This document shows, one piece after another, positions 8,734 to 18,335 of a stretch of DNA of 64,000 nucleotides. The stretch comes from Croceibacterium aestuarii (GTDB taxonomy: Bacteria; Pseudomonadota; Alphaproteobacteria; Sphingomonadales; Sphingomonadaceae). The DNA lies in assembly GCF_030657335.1 (NCBI RefSeq), contig NZ_CP131039.1, positions 1,752,501-1,816,500 on the forward strand, given 5' to 3'. The translations under genes were made by a program, and so were the position numbers. Numbering within the stretch: position 1 is the stretch's first letter; each line of letters opens with the position of its first letter. The notes under the pieces are model-generated. The model did not search any database. It saw nothing but the letters and a program-made list of their open reading frames with translations, and was not told the DNA's origin.

Positions 8734-9831
8734 TCAGGGCCGCGCCGGCGCCTCCCACCGCGGCAAATTCGCCTCGCCGTGCTGAGCGCGTTCGATCAGA
8801 GCGGCATATTCGGCCTTGTCCTCGCCTTCGGCGTCGTTCGCCGCGGCCTGCAGGGCTGCGACGTAGGCCGCCTGCAGGGCGCCGGCGGCGGGCAGCGCGA
8901 CATCGGGTTTGACGCCGACATGTTCCCAGTTGGTGTGCGTAATCGGGTTGATGGCCCGGCCCGACGGGATGAACGCGGTGAAGCCTCCCGCGAGTTTCAC
9001 GCCCCGGCCGGGATTGGCGCCGCCGCCGGTCGTCTCGCCATAAATCCTCGCCCGCTTCTGCGTTTGCATGTCGAAGGCGAACTCTTCGCCGCCCGAGAAC
9101 GTGTAATTCGAGGTCACGAGATAGACCGGCCCTGTGTAGCGCGTTTCCGCCGCGGGATTGGTCCAGTACTGGCGGGTTTCGCCCGTCGGACGCCAGTAGA
9201 TGTCGTTGAGATGCCTCTCGTCTCCATGGGCAAAGAAGTGGCTTATCAGCTCGGCAACGCTGCCGGCGTTGCCGCCGCCGTTGCTCCGCAGGTCGATTAT
9301 CACGGCATCGCTGCCTTGGAGCAGCCGCATGGCGCCTTCGAACGCCGGGCCGGTGAAGTCGGGCATGCCGAAACTGCGGACGTCGAGATAGCCGATGTTG
9401 CCTTCGAGCCGTGCCACGCGCTCGATGCCATAGCCCATCTGTTCGTGGCGGCGGCGCAGGCGTTCGATCTCGTCGGCGCCCGGCGCCTCGTCGGATTCGG
9501 GAGGCGGGACGAAAGCGGGATCGTAGCGCACGCCGAAGTGGCCGTCCTGCCCGATGCGGCGCAGGTCTTCGGTCAGCGCGGCGGCGAAGGCCTCGGCCGT
9601 TTCAAGGCTGTCATAGCCGTGCTTGCGTTCCTTCTCCGCCAGCGCCTTCGCCGTGCGTTCGGCCACCTCGGGAAAGACGTAGCCATCGCGCATTTTCTCG
9701 CCGAGGTCGCGGATCACCGCCTGGCGCGTCTCCGAATCGACTTTCACACCGTCTTGCGCCGGCCGTGCGGCGACGGGGGCGGTCACACCGGCTGCAAGGG
9801 CGAGGCACGCGGCAATCAAAGCAGTTTTCAA
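8734..9831 (-). CDS. Secreted S41-family peptidase (IRBP/C-terminal processing type)
   Basis: 365 aa with a signal peptide cleaved near VAARPAQ. A helical N-terminal domain (to about residue 130) precedes the S41 core. AVIIDLRSNGGGNAGSV is the core strand, TSNYTFSGGEEFAFDMQ carries the nucleophile Ser, and KRARIYGETTGGGANPG is the following loop. The layout matches the interphotoreceptor retinoid-binding-protein-like S41 branch, without a PDZ domain. Probably a periplasmic serine peptidase or binding protein; target unknown. It stands alone. Confidence 0.88.
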   Translation of the reverse strand: MKTALIAACLALAAGVTAPVAARPAQDGVKVDSETRQAVIRDLGEKMRDGYVFPEVAERTAKALAEKERKHGYDSLETAEAFAAALTEDLRRIGQDGHFGVRYDPAFVPPPESDEAPGADEIERLRRRHEQMGYGIERVARLEGNIGYLDVRSFGMPDFTGPAFEGAMRLLQGSDAVIIDLRSNGGGNAGSVAELISHFFAHGDERHLNDIYWRPTGETRQYWTNPAAETRYTGPVYLVTSNYTFSGGEEFAFDMQTQKRARIYGETTGGGANPGRGVKLAGGFTAFIPSGRAINPITHTNWEHVGVKPDVALPAAGALQAAYVAALQAAANDAEGEDKAEYAALIERAQHGEANLPRWEAPARP

Positions 9832-9916
9832 GGTCGGTTCTCCTGGCCGCCACGATGGCGGCTGCGAACCCGATCCTATTGCCGCCCCGCAGCGGGCGTG
9901 CGCGCCTTTCGTTCAA

Positions 9917-10639
9917 CTACAGTTGTAGCCAGACGGGCGCATTCGCGGAATCGATATCATCGATCCGCAAGTGATCGATCGCCAGCCCGAGAGCCGGATG
10001 GTCGGCCTTTCGGCGCCGTTCATCCGAGGTGCCGAGCGGCACCACGACGAGACGGCGATTGACCTTTTGCCGCCAGTTCATTCGCGCGGTGTTCTCCTGG
10101 CCGATGTAGCAGCCCTTGGAAAAGCTGACGCCATTGAGTTCGACCGCATTGGTTTCGAGCCAGAGGATGTCGGACAGTTCGGCGCGGCCTTCCGGGACGC
10201 CGAGCGACAGGCGGTGCTTCGTCCAGGCTTCGTCCGCCGAAACCTCATCGGCCTGGCGCTTGGCGATCCACCGCTCGCCGAGGTCCGGCAGACGCGGGTC
10301 GGGCGCGCCGCCGTCGCCGAGTTCGGCCTGCCAGTAGACGCCCAGCGTATCGTCGCGCTCGATCGAAATCTTGCGGCGCAGCCGGTACAGCGACAAGCGC
10401 TTCGCAAGCTCGTCCGCGGCCTCGGCCTCGCAGTCCAGCAGCAGCGACCCGTCGGCGCCGGGCCAGACCAGAAAATCGAACAGCGTCTTGCCCTGGGCGG
10501 TCAGCAGCCCGGCGTAGGCGGGCAGCTCGCCGGTCACGTCGTTGGTGACGAGTCCCTGGAGGAAGGCGGCGACGTCCTCGCCGGGTTCCTGAGGGGCGAT
10601 GCGCAGGACGGCGCGGCTGGTGAGGCGTGGGGCAGGCAT
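9917..10639 (-). CDS. ygfZ: Folate-binding protein YgfZ (CAF17/IBA57-like, Fe-S repair and assembly)
   Basis: 240-aa GcvT-like protein that supports maturation or repair of certain Fe-S enzymes, MiaB among them in E. coli. The diagnostic KGCYIGQE motif with its conserved Cys lies near residue 185. The N-terminal FLQGLVTNDV and AYAGLLTAQGKTLFDFLVW segments are also typical. The start MPAPRLTSRAVL at 10639 is chosen from family alignment; the frame is open 51 codons further. Confidence 0.93.
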   Translation of the reverse strand: MPAPRLTSRAVLRIAPQEPGEDVAAFLQGLVTNDVTGELPAYAGLLTAQGKTLFDFLVWPGADGSLLLDCEAEAADELAKRLSLYRLRRKISIERDDTLGVYWQAELGDGGAPDPRLPDLGERWIAKRQADEVSADEAWTKHRLSLGVPEGRAELSDILWLETNAVELNGVSFSKGCYIGQENTARMNWRQKVNRRLVVVPLGTSDERRRKADHPALGLAIDHLRIDDIDSANAPVWLQL

Positions 10640-10736
10640 GGGCTGCAAGGTGGCACCGCGGTGGCGGGAATCAATAGCGAAGGTGCCCGATCGCGGGGTG
10701 CAGGGGCCGCGGCAAATCGGTAAGGGGGCCCGACTC

Positions 10737-11624
10737 ATGCCTTTACGTGCCTTTCTGTTGCTGACCGCAATCTGTTTTGTCTGGGCCCTCAACGTGGTCG
10801 TCAGCCGGCTGGTGGTGGAGGGACTCGGCGTCCCGCCGCTGGCCTATGCGGCGATGCGCTCGCTGCTCGTGCTTCTCGCGCTGTTGCGCTGGCTGCGCCC
10901 CCTCCCGGCCAGCCTGCCCAAGGTGCTGCTGGTGACCTTCGCGGTCAGCGGCGGTTCGTTTGCCTTGCTGTTCGTCGGCCTGCAGGATGCGACGCCCTCG
11001 GCTTCGGCGGTGGTCAACCTGTCGGGCGCGCCGCTCACCGTGCTGTTCGCAATCGCCATCCTCGGCGAGCGAATCGGCTGGCGGCGCGGGGTCGGCATCG
11101 GCCTGACCTTCGCGGGCGTCGGCGTCGCGATCGCCTCCCCGAGCGGGTGGTCGAGCAGCTACGGCCTGCTGTTCGTCTTCGCTTCGGCGCTGGTCGGCGC
11201 GCTCGGCTCGGTATTCCTCAAGCGGATCGAGCTTGAATCGATCCGCCTGCAGGCCTGGGCCGCGGTCGCATCGGTCGCGGTGCTGATGCCGCTCAGCCTG
11301 CTGCTCGAGCACGGCCAGGTCGCCGCCGTCGCCGCCGGCGGCTGGGAGCTCATCGCCGCGCTGGTCTTCTCCGCGGGCGTCGTCTCGCTGGGCGCGCACA
11401 CGCTCTATTTCGACCTGCTCAAGGGGTACGACGCGAACCTGATTGCGCCGCTGACGCTGATGACCCCGATGTTCACCATCGCTGCCGGCGCGGCGATCAC
11501 CGGCGACCGGGTCGGGCCGCTGCTGCTGCTCGGGGCGGCCATCGCTGCCGGAGGCGTGCTGGTGATCGTGCTGCGGCCGAGCCGCAAACTGTTCAAGCCG
11601 CTGCTGGTCCGGCCGCGCCTCTAG
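10737..11624 (+). CDS. EamA/DMT-family permease
   Basis: 295-aa inner-membrane protein with ten predicted helices in two EamA repeats: the first includes FVWALNVVVSRLVVEG, the second SALVGALGSVFLKRIE. This is the drug/metabolite transporter superfamily, whose substrates cannot be read from sequence. The ATG at 10737 starts MPLRAFLLLTAICFVW, directly into helix 1. It converges on the receiver gene with 12 bp between them. A second EamA protein (RarD-like) lies 2.7 kb away. Confidence 0.88.
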   Translation: MPLRAFLLLTAICFVWALNVVVSRLVVEGLGVPPLAYAAMRSLLVLLALLRWLRPLPASLPKVLLVTFAVSGGSFALLFVGLQDATPSASAVVNLSGAPLTVLFAIAILGERIGWRRGVGIGLTFAGVGVAIASPSGWSSSYGLLFVFASALVGALGSVFLKRIELESIRLQAWAAVASVAVLMPLSLLLEHGQVAAVAAGGWELIAALVFSAGVVSLGAHTLYFDLLKGYDANLIAPLTLMTPMFTIAAGAAITGDRVGPLLLLGAAIAAGGVLVIVLRPSRKLFKPLLVRPRL

Positions 11625-11636
11625 CTCGCGAGCGCG

Positions 11637-12017
11637 TCAGGCGCACTTGCGCCCGACCTGGTTCATCGCGGTCGAAATCACGTGGTCGGCATTGGCCGGC
11701 TTGGGAATGAGCTGCGCATTGAGCGAGCGAACGGTTTCGTCCTGGCGGTCGAGATCGCCCGAATGGAGGATATAGGGAATTCCGCGGCGTTCGAGCTCGC
11801 GGGCCACCGGTTCGCAGGTCTGCCCCTGGCCAAGATTGACATCGAGAACGCCGACACGGACCGGCCCGCCGTTTTCGAGGTGTCTGAGGGCCTGTTTGAC
11901 GTTGGTGGCGCACAGCGCGCTGCAACCGCACGCTTCCGCCGCGAATTCGAGATCCATCAGGATCATCGGTTCGTCTTCGAGCAGGAGGACGTGGCACGCC
12001 GCATCGGAATCACACAT
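11637..12017 (-). CDS. Single-domain response regulator (LovR-like receiver)
   Basis: 126 aa forming one receiver domain and nothing else. The acidic pocket is LLLEDEP (Asp15/Glu16), the phosphoacceptor is Asp59 in VGVLDVN, Ser86 is in the Ser/Thr position of ILHSGD, and Lys106 is in IPKP. It has no output domain, so it should act by protein contact or as a phosphate sink. Its ATG directly follows the LOV-kinase stop (TAAATG), so the pair is one transcript. The arrangement resembles Caulobacter lovK-lovR, where LovR is a single-domain receiver that dampens the general stress response; equivalence here is inferred. Confidence 0.9.
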   Translation of the reverse strand: MCDSDAACHVLLLEDEPMILMDLEFAAEACGCSALCATNVKQALRHLENGGPVRVGVLDVNLGQGQTCEPVARELERRGIPYILHSGDLDRQDETVRSLNAQLIPKPANADHVISTAMNQVGRKCA

Positions 12018-13073
12018 TTACTCAGCCTTCCAGATCGGGAGGCGCGCCGTCGCGACGAGGCCGTCCTTGCGCCATTCGCGATCGATACGTCCGTTGGCGA
12101 AGCGCAGCAGCCGATCGATGATCGCGTTGCCCGAACCGGCGCTGTCCTTCGGGGCGCTCACTTCCGGACCGAATTTCTCGCGCCACGTAACTTCGAGCAT
12201 GCGGTCCTCGCCTTCGCCCTTTTCCCGCCAGTCGACTTCGACCAGCCCGCCGTCGCGAGTCCACGCGCCATGCTTGGTGGCGTTGGCGGCCAGTTCGTGC
12301 AGGACCATTCCGATGCTGGAAACCGCAGCGAAGGGTACGCGAACGCCGTTGCCGAGCAGGCGGAGGTGGCCTTCGCCGACGTCGTAGGGCTGCAGGATCG
12401 CGCGGATCGCCTGGCCGATTTCGATGCGTCCGGCAGAGGCATCGTCGAGCGTCGTTTCGTAGGCACGCCCCAGCGCCTGCACGCGCTCGTTGATCTCGCG
12501 CGCTTCGGACTCGACCCCGCGCATCCGGCCCGTGACGTTGACGATGCCGGAGATGACCGAGAACATGTTCTTCATCCGGTGCGACAGTTCGCGGGCCATT
12601 TCGCGGGCATAGTGTTCTTCGGCGCGCGATGCGCGGACGTCGGAAACGTCCCACTGGCTGCCGAAGAAGTACTTGAGGTTGCCCGTGTCGTCGTAAATCG
12701 GGCCGAGATGCAGGGCGTTCCAGAAACTGGAACCGTCCTTGCGATAATTGAGCAGTTCGACGACCACGACATCCTCGTTCGAAATCGCCTCACGCATTTT
12801 CTTCACTTGCTTCGGATCGGTATCCGGACCCTGAAGAAAGCGGCAGTTGCGGCCGACGATCTCGTCCTCGTCATAGCCGGTGAGGTTTCGAAACGCCTTG
12901 TTGGCGAAGACGATCGGCGTGTCGGGAAGCTGAGGGTCGCTCAGGCATATCGCCATGCGCGTCTGCGCCATGGCCTGCTCGAACATGACACCCGACGAGC
13001 CGACGAAACGGGCCTCGGGATTTTCATCCCGGAACCGCTCCGCACTGTCGTCGAAGTCTCTTGGATTGCCCAT
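12018..13073 (-). CDS. LOV-domain blue-light histidine kinase, HWE family
   Basis: 351 aa. An N-terminal LOV/PAS domain (about residues 25-145) carries the flavin motif GRNCRFLQG with the adduct-forming Cys77. It is followed by a HWE/HisKA_2 kinase: phosphoacceptor His165 in RELSHRMKNMF, N-box HELAANATKHGAW (259-271) and the WREKFG segment. The layout matches the soluble LOV-HWE kinases of Erythrobacter litoralis. The start is uncertain: ATG at 13073 is used, but the frame is open upstream with TTG/GTG options and none has a strong Shine-Dalgarno. The receiver gene follows immediately. Confidence 0.93.
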   Translation of the reverse strand: MGNPRDFDDSAERFRDENPEARFVGSSGVMFEQAMAQTRMAICLSDPQLPDTPIVFANKAFRNLTGYDEDEIVGRNCRFLQGPDTDPKQVKKMREAISNEDVVVVELLNYRKDGSSFWNALHLGPIYDDTGNLKYFFGSQWDVSDVRASRAEEHYAREMARELSHRMKNMFSVISGIVNVTGRMRGVESEAREINERVQALGRAYETTLDDASAGRIEIGQAIRAILQPYDVGEGHLRLLGNGVRVPFAAVSSIGMVLHELAANATKHGAWTRDGGLVEVDWREKGEGEDRMLEVTWREKFGPEVSAPKDSAGSGNAIIDRLLRFANGRIDREWRKDGLVATARLPIWKAE

Positions 13074-13246
13074 CGCCTGAGACGGGCGCGAACTCACTTG
13101 TTCGTCGTCGGTCAATGTCAGCTCATTGAATTTGTGGAAACCTGTTTCGCCATCCAACGCTGGATCCTTGCTGCGGTTCCTCGCGCCGGGCCGGTCGCGG
13201 CAAGCGGGTGCTTGTGGCATGACCGCGCGCGTCCTATCGGGCGGCG

Positions 13247-14284
13247 ATGTCCGCGAAGCGCCTGACCATCCGCCGCCCCGACGATTGGCACGTGCATTTG
13301 CGCGACGGCGATATGTTGCGCGCCGTCGTCGATCACACCGCGCGGCAGTTCGCCCGCGCGATCGTCATGCCCAATCTTTCGCCGCCGGTGACCGACGTGG
13401 CGAGCGCCGTCGCCTACCGCGAGCGGATCCTTGCCGCTCTGCCCAAGGGTGCGGATTTCACTCCGCTGATGACCTGCTACCTGACCGACGCGACCGACCC
13501 CGCTGAGGTTGCGCGGGGCTTCGCCGAGGGCGTCTTCACCGCAGCCAAGCTCTACCCGGCCAACGCGACGACAAACTCGGCGCACGGCGTCACGGCCCTG
13601 AGCGAGATCATGCCGGTGCTCGAGCGCATGGCCCAGATCGGCATGACGCTGTGCGTGCATGGCGAAGTGACGACCCCGGATATCGACGTGTTCGACCGCG
13701 AGGCGGTGTTCATCGAGCGTGCGCTCGAACCGTTGACCCGCGAGCTGCCCGAGCTGCGGATCGTGTTCGAGCACGTGACCACGGCCGATGCGGTGCAGTT
13801 CGTCGAGAGCGCGGGGGAGAACGTCGGGGCGACGATTACTCCCCAGCACCTGCACATCAACCGCAACGCCATGCTGGTCGGCGGGATCCGGCCGCACGCC
13901 TATTGCCTGCCGGTCGCGAAGCGCGAGCATCACCGCCTGGCACTGCGCAAGGCGGCGACTTCGGGCAGTGCGAAGTTCTTCCTCGGCACCGACAGCGCGC
14001 CGCATGCCCGGCATTTGAAGGAAGCCGCCTGCGGATGCGCCGGCATCTTCAATGCCCCCTTCGCGCTCGAAAGCTACGCGGCGGTATTCGATGCGGAGGA
14101 CGCGCTCGACCGGTTGGAGGCCTTTGCCAGCGAGAACGGGCCGCGCTTTTACCGCCTGCCGCTCAACGAAGGCAGCGTGACACTCGAACAAACCCCGGTC
14201 GAAGTCCCGGCGGAGATCGCGGCGGAAGGCGAGGTGCTGGTCCCCTTCCACGCCGGCGAAACGCTGAGCTGGCGACTCGCCTAG
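13247..14284 (+). CDS. pyrC: Dihydroorotase (class II, PyrC)
   Basis: Zinc enzyme closing carbamoyl-aspartate to dihydroorotate in pyrimidine synthesis; 345 aa, the usual length of the PyrC class. Metal-binding motifs seen in order: [10 protein letters not shown], the carbamylatable Lys in [32 protein letters not shown] and LGTDSAPH. Its TAG stop overlaps the stop of the convergent rarD gene by 4 bp. It stands apart from other pyrimidine genes. Confidence 0.97.
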   Translation: MSAKRLTIRRPDDWHVHLRDGDMLRAVVDHTARQFARAIVMPNLSPPVTDVASAVAYRERILAALPKGADFTPLMTCYLTDATDPAEVARGFAEGVFTAAKLYPANATTNSAHGVTALSEIMPVLERMAQIGMTLCVHGEVTTPDIDVFDREAVFIERALEPLTRELPELRIVFEHVTTADAVQFVESAGENVGATITPQHLHINRNAMLVGGIRPHAYCLPVAKREHHRLALRKAATSGSAKFFLGTDSAPHARHLKEAACGCAGIFNAPFALESYAAVFDAEDALDRLEAFASENGPRFYRLPLNEGSVTLEQTPVEVPAEIAAEGEVLVPFHAGETLSWRLA

Positions 14285-15198
14285 GCGGCGGGAGCGACCG
14301 GCGCCCGGGTGCGCCGGGCGTTGTGGAACGCGTCCCACAGGAACACCGCCGCGGCCGTCCAGATCAACGCGAAGCAGGCGAGCTGGGCGGGGTGCAGCTC
14401 CTCGCCGAAGACCAGCAGGCCGAGCAGGAAGACGATCGTCGGCGAGCTGAACTGCAGGAACCCGATCACCGTGTAGGGCAGGCGCCGCGCGGCAAAAGCG
14501 AACATGATCAGCGGAAACGCCGTCATCGGGCCGCCCATCGCCACGGCGAAGGCCACCAGCGGCCCTTGCGCCAGCGCCGAGCCTGCGGGGCTCGCCGCAT
14601 ACCACCAGGCCAGCGCGAGCGAGATCGGAGCGAGGATCGCCGCCTCGAGAGTCAGCCCGGGAAGCGGGCCTGCCTTCACGGTCTTGCGCAGCAGACCGTA
14701 GAGCCCGAAGGTGATGGCCATGCTCAGGCTCAGCCACAGGGTGGAGAGGGCACCCGCGGCGAGGATCGCCACGCCCACCCCGGCGATGGCGATAGCGCGC
14801 CACTGCCAGCGGGTGAGCTTTTCGCCGAGCACGACAAGGCCGAGCAGCATCATCGTCAGCGGCAGGATGTAGTAGCCGAGGCTCGCCGCGTAGACGTGAC
14901 CGGTCTGGATCGACCACACGTAGAGGAACCAGTTGACCCCGATCAGGATCGAACTGGCGAGCAAGGTGAGCATCGTCTTGCGGTCGCGCATTGCCGTGCG
15001 CAGTTCGGGCCAGGCGCGCCGCCAGGCGATGACTGCAAGGCAAAGCGGGATGGTGAACAGGATTCGCCAGGCGACGTATTCGACCGCGGGTACGGTGCGT
15101 ACGAGCTGCAGATAAAGCGGCATCGAGCCCCAGAAGACATGCGCGCCGATGGCGCTCGCCAGCCCGGTCCGGTCATAATGCGTGCCCGTTTCGCTCAT
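14281..15198 (-). CDS. rarD: RarD-like EamA-family transporter
   Basis: 305-aa inner-membrane protein of the RarD branch of EamA transporters. The N-terminal [15 protein letters not shown] segment, helix 4 [28 protein letters not shown] and the later [15 protein letters not shown] segment are RarD signatures. About ten hydrophobic helices are visible. The substrate of RarD is not firmly established. The start [12 protein letters not shown] is preferred over an in-frame alternative 12 codons upstream on family length. Confidence 0.9.
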   Translation of the reverse strand: MSETGTHYDRTGLASAIGAHVFWGSMPLYLQLVRTVPAVEYVAWRILFTIPLCLAVIAWRRAWPELRTAMRDRKTMLTLLASSILIGVNWFLYVWSIQTGHVYAASLGYYILPLTMMLLGLVVLGEKLTRWQWRAIAIAGVGVAILAAGALSTLWLSLSMAITFGLYGLLRKTVKAGPLPGLTLEAAILAPISLALAWWYAASPAGSALAQGPLVAFAVAMGGPMTAFPLIMFAFAARRLPYTVIGFLQFSSPTIVFLLGLLVFGEELHPAQLACFALIWTAAAVFLWDAFHNARRTRAPVAPAA

Positions 15199-15364
15199 CG
15201 CGGCGGACCTACGCCGCGCCCGGACGGGCGGCAAGCCGGCAAACCAAAGTTATCTGGCAAGGAAAACAAGGCGTTGTCATTCCTTGCAACCGCGTTGCAT
15301 GATGTTCAGAAAAGACGCCGTATTTATGAACCACCGGCTCGAACAGCCACAAAGGAGTTGTGAC

Positions 15365-15859
15365 ATGAATACAGTCTTCCGCAACGCAGCCGCGACGCTG
15401 GCCGTCGCCGGCATGGCACTCCCCGCCGCCGCATCGGCCGCCGATTTCGGGCTTCCGGGCGCCGCGCACAGCGCTTACGAAACCGATACCTGGCAGCACA
15501 AGGGCGACCGCGGCAGGCACCGTGGCTGGGACCACCGCCGCGGCCACGATCGCGACTACGACCGCTATCGTTCGGACCGCTACCGCTCCTCCGGCTATGG
15601 CTCGTACGGTTACTATCAGCCGCAGCGCACCTACTACGCCGAGCCCGTCTATCGCGACACGCGCGTGTGGCGCGGCAACGACGGCCGCACCTACTGCAGC
15701 CGCCGCGATGGAACGACCGGCCTCATTGTCGGCGCGGCCGCCGGCGCGCTGCTCGGCCGTTCGATCGACACCCGCGGCGACCGCACGCTCGGCACCATCC
15801 TCGGCGCTGCCGCGGGGGCGTTTGTCGGCAAGGAAGTCGACAAGGGCGGTTGCCGCTAG
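15365..15859 (+). CDS. Secreted glycine-zipper (17-kDa antigen-like) envelope protein
   Basis: 164 aa with a signal peptide (MNTVFRNAAATLAVAG, cleavage near ASAADF). The middle is rich in Arg, His, Asp and Tyr (GDRGRHRGWDHRRGHDRD). The C-terminal 45 residues are a two-segment glycine zipper: TTGLIVGAAAGALLGRSID and LGTILGAAAGAFVGKEVDKG, as in Rick_17kDa_Anti/2TM proteins of the outer membrane. AAGGAG lies about 8 nt before the ATG at 15365. Probably outer-membrane associated; precise role unknown. Confidence 0.85.
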   Translation: MNTVFRNAAATLAVAGMALPAAASAADFGLPGAAHSAYETDTWQHKGDRGRHRGWDHRRGHDRDYDRYRSDRYRSSGYGSYGYYQPQRTYYAEPVYRDTRVWRGNDGRTYCSRRDGTTGLIVGAAAGALLGRSIDTRGDRTLGTILGAAAGAFVGKEVDKGGCR

Positions 15860-16102
15860 AACACCGACCGATATCGGCTAGCCTTTCCCTGTTGGGCATA
15901 GCCGGTGCGCGGCTCCCGAGTCGCAAACTTCGAGGGGTCGCGCCAAGGCGTCCGTGCGGGAGACCGTGCGGGCGCCTTGAGTTTTGCGGCTCCCCGGCCA
16001 TCCCAATTCGGGACGGCTCGATTGCGATGTGTCTTTGGCCGGCCGTTCGGCTGTATAGCCGCGCGGTCCGCGGGTCTCGGCCCGCCTGTCAGGGTAGATT
16101 CG

Positions 16103-16813
16103 ATGAACCGTTCAGTCCTGCTCCTCGCCCCGTTTCTGTTGCTCGCCGCCTGCGACAGCGGAGAGCCGGCGGCCAAGCCCGAAGGCGATCCGGCGATGAA
16201 TGCCGCGCTGCAGGACCGGATCATGGTCGATCCCGATCTGGTCGAACAGAATCGCGCGAACGCCGCGGCCGACTTGCCCGACGGCGATGGTTCGATTCCG
16301 GTGGAAGACAGTTCGGCCGAAGCGACCGCCGCGGCGCGCGCCGACGCGCTCAAGCTGGTGGGCGGCCCGGGGCGGATGAAAAAGGCGCCCGACGCCCGCA
16401 AAGTCTCCGGCTCGCTGCCGGCCGGCGCCACGCTGACGGCTGCGGCACGCGCCGCCGCCTCGCCCGGCGGCAGCGAGAACTGCGCCGAAGCGGCGACCTA
16501 CTCGGCGAGCTGGGCGGCGAAGATGCCGGCCGCGTTTCCGGTCTACCCGCGCGGGGCCGTGCAGGAGGCGGCCGGAAGCGACGCCGGCAAGTGCCATCTG
16601 AGGGTCGTCAATTTCCTCACCCCGGTGCCGTTGGATGAAGTCATCGACTTCTATTTCACCAGGGCAAGCAATGCCGGGTTTTCCACCGACCGCGCGCTGA
16701 TCGATGGCGAAAACACGCTCGGCGGGACCAAGGCGGGGAGCAGCTTCGTGGTCTATGCCCGCAAGCAGAAGAACGGCCTGACTTCGGTCGATCTCGTCAC
16801 CAACGGCGAGTGA
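16103..16813 (+). CDS. Uncharacterised lipoprotein
   Basis: 236 aa with a type II signal peptide: MNRSVLLLAPFLLLAAC, lipobox LAAC at residue 17. The chain then has a low-complexity acidic/alanine-rich part, followed after residue ~130 by a compact domain (AKMPAAFPVYPRGAVQEAAG and VPLDEVIDFYFTRASNAGFS). I do not recognise the family with confidence. It is preceded by a 243-bp non-coding stretch in which I see no clear element, and it converges on astD with a 9-bp gap. Confidence 0.8.
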   Translation: MNRSVLLLAPFLLLAACDSGEPAAKPEGDPAMNAALQDRIMVDPDLVEQNRANAAADLPDGDGSIPVEDSSAEATAAARADALKLVGGPGRMKKAPDARKVSGSLPAGATLTAAARAAASPGGSENCAEAATYSASWAAKMPAAFPVYPRGAVQEAAGSDAGKCHLRVVNFLTPVPLDEVIDFYFTRASNAGFSTDRALIDGENTLGGTKAGSSFVVYARKQKNGLTSVDLVTNGE

Positions 16814-16822
16814 CCGACCGGC

Positions 16823-18238
16823 TCAGGCGTCCTTGAATCCGACCCCGAGGCTGGCGCGCGGCTGCTCCATCTCGGTGCTCGTGACCGGGTAGGCGCAATA
16901 GTCCGCGGCGTAGAATGCCGCCGGGCGATGATTACCCGAAAGGCCGATGCCGCCGAACGGAGCCGCCGAGCTCGCGCCGTTGGTCGGACGGTTCCAGTTG
17001 ACGATTCCCGCGCGGATGTTGGCCCAGAAGCGGTTGTAATCCTGCGGGTTGCCACCGATCAGCGAGGCCGAGAGCCCGAACCGGGTGTTGTTGGCTTCGG
17101 CGATGGCCGCGTCGAAATCGTCGACCTTCACCACTTGCAGCAGCGGCCCGAACAGTTCGACGTCGGGGCGTTCGGACATGTCGGTGATGTCGATGATGCC
17201 GGGGGTGACGAAGGGCAGGCCCTTGCGCGGGCGGCGCATGTGGGTGATCGGCTTGCCGCCGTTCGACAGCAGATAGAGAAACGCCTCGGTCAGCTGATCG
17301 GCGGCGGCCTCGTCGATCACGGGGCCCATGAACGGCGCCGGCTCGTCGAAGGGAGCGCCGATGATTATGCGCTCGGTCGTGCTCTTCAATTCGGCGATTG
17401 TCTCGTCGTACATGCTTGTCTTGACGATCAGACGGCGCGCGGCGGTGCAGCGCTGCCCGGCGGTGGTGAAGGCCGATTGCACGATTAGGTTCACCGCATC
17501 GTGAATCTTCGGCGTATCCCACAGGACGATCGGGTTGTTGCCGCCCATCTCGAGCGCCACGATCTTGCCCGGATTGGTCGCCAGCTTGCGATTGATGGCG
17601 ATCCCCGCCTGGGCACTGCCGGTAAAGAGGACCCCGTCGATTCCCGGATGCGCGACCAGCGCCTTGCCTTCCTCCGGCCCGCCGTGGAGCACTTGTACCA
17701 GCGCCGCGCTGATCCCGGCCCGGTTGAACAGCGTCATCAGGAATTCGCCGGTCGCAGGGGTCTTTTCGCTCGGCTTGAGGATTACCGCATTCCCGGCGAT
17801 CAGCGCCGGCACGACGTGTCCGTTGGGCAGGTGGGCGGGAAAATTGTACGGGCCGAGCACCGCCATGACGCCGTGCGGCTTGTGCCGCACCGCCGCGCTG
17901 CCGCGCAGGGCGGAGTCGAGCTTGCGCTGACCCGTCCGCTCGGCATAGGCGCGGATCGAGATCTCGACCTTGGCGATCACCGCTTCGACCTCGGTGCGCG
18001 CTTCCCACAGCGGCTTGCCGGTTTCGCGCGCGATCAGCTCTGCGAAGGCGTCCTGCTCCTTCAGCACTTCGTTGGAAAAGCGGCGAACCAGCTCGATTCG
18101 CTTGGCGAGCGGCTGCGCAGCCCAGGCCGGCCAGGCACGGCGGGCGCGCTCGACGGTCTCGTCGACGTTGCCGGCATTGCCGCGCCACAGCTCCTGGCCG
18201 GTGGCCGGCTCGGTGGATATGATCAGGTTGTCACCCAA
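16823..18238 (-). CDS. astD: Succinylglutamate-semialdehyde dehydrogenase AstD
   Basis: NAD-dependent oxidation of N-succinylglutamate 5-semialdehyde to N-succinylglutamate, fourth step of the AST arginine-degradation pathway. The 471-aa ALDH shows GPYNFPAHLPNGHV, the NAD-binding FTGSAQAG turn, the general-base Glu in VALEMGGNNP and the nucleophile Cys in TTAGQRCTAARR. The C-terminal GIVNWNRPTNGASSAAPFGG is typical of AstD. No astA, astB, astC or astE lies nearby, so the pathway is split or the enzyme serves another semialdehyde. Confidence 0.93.
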   Translation of the reverse strand: MGDNLIISTEPATGQELWRGNAGNVDETVERARRAWPAWAAQPLAKRIELVRRFSNEVLKEQDAFAELIARETGKPLWEARTEVEAVIAKVEISIRAYAERTGQRKLDSALRGSAAVRHKPHGVMAVLGPYNFPAHLPNGHVVPALIAGNAVILKPSEKTPATGEFLMTLFNRAGISAALVQVLHGGPEEGKALVAHPGIDGVLFTGSAQAGIAINRKLATNPGKIVALEMGGNNPIVLWDTPKIHDAVNLIVQSAFTTAGQRCTAARRLIVKTSMYDETIAELKSTTERIIIGAPFDEPAPFMGPVIDEAAADQLTEAFLYLLSNGGKPITHMRRPRKGLPFVTPGIIDITDMSERPDVELFGPLLQVVKVDDFDAAIAEANNTRFGLSASLIGGNPQDYNRFWANIRAGIVNWNRPTNGASSAAPFGGIGLSGNHRPAAFYAADYCAYPVTSTEMEQPRASLGVGFKDA

Positions 18239-18335
18239 GACGTTTTGACAGGTTAACTGAGTTTCTAACGGGATAGTTGGGGGCTGATAGCGGCTCCGCC
18301 TTAAGCAAGCCAGTCCGGCTAGGGTTTAGATGAAA

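Noticed and set aside
13118-15043. 641-codon minus-strand frame opposite pyrC
   Set aside because: Antisense shadow; PyrC motifs on the plus strand are complete.
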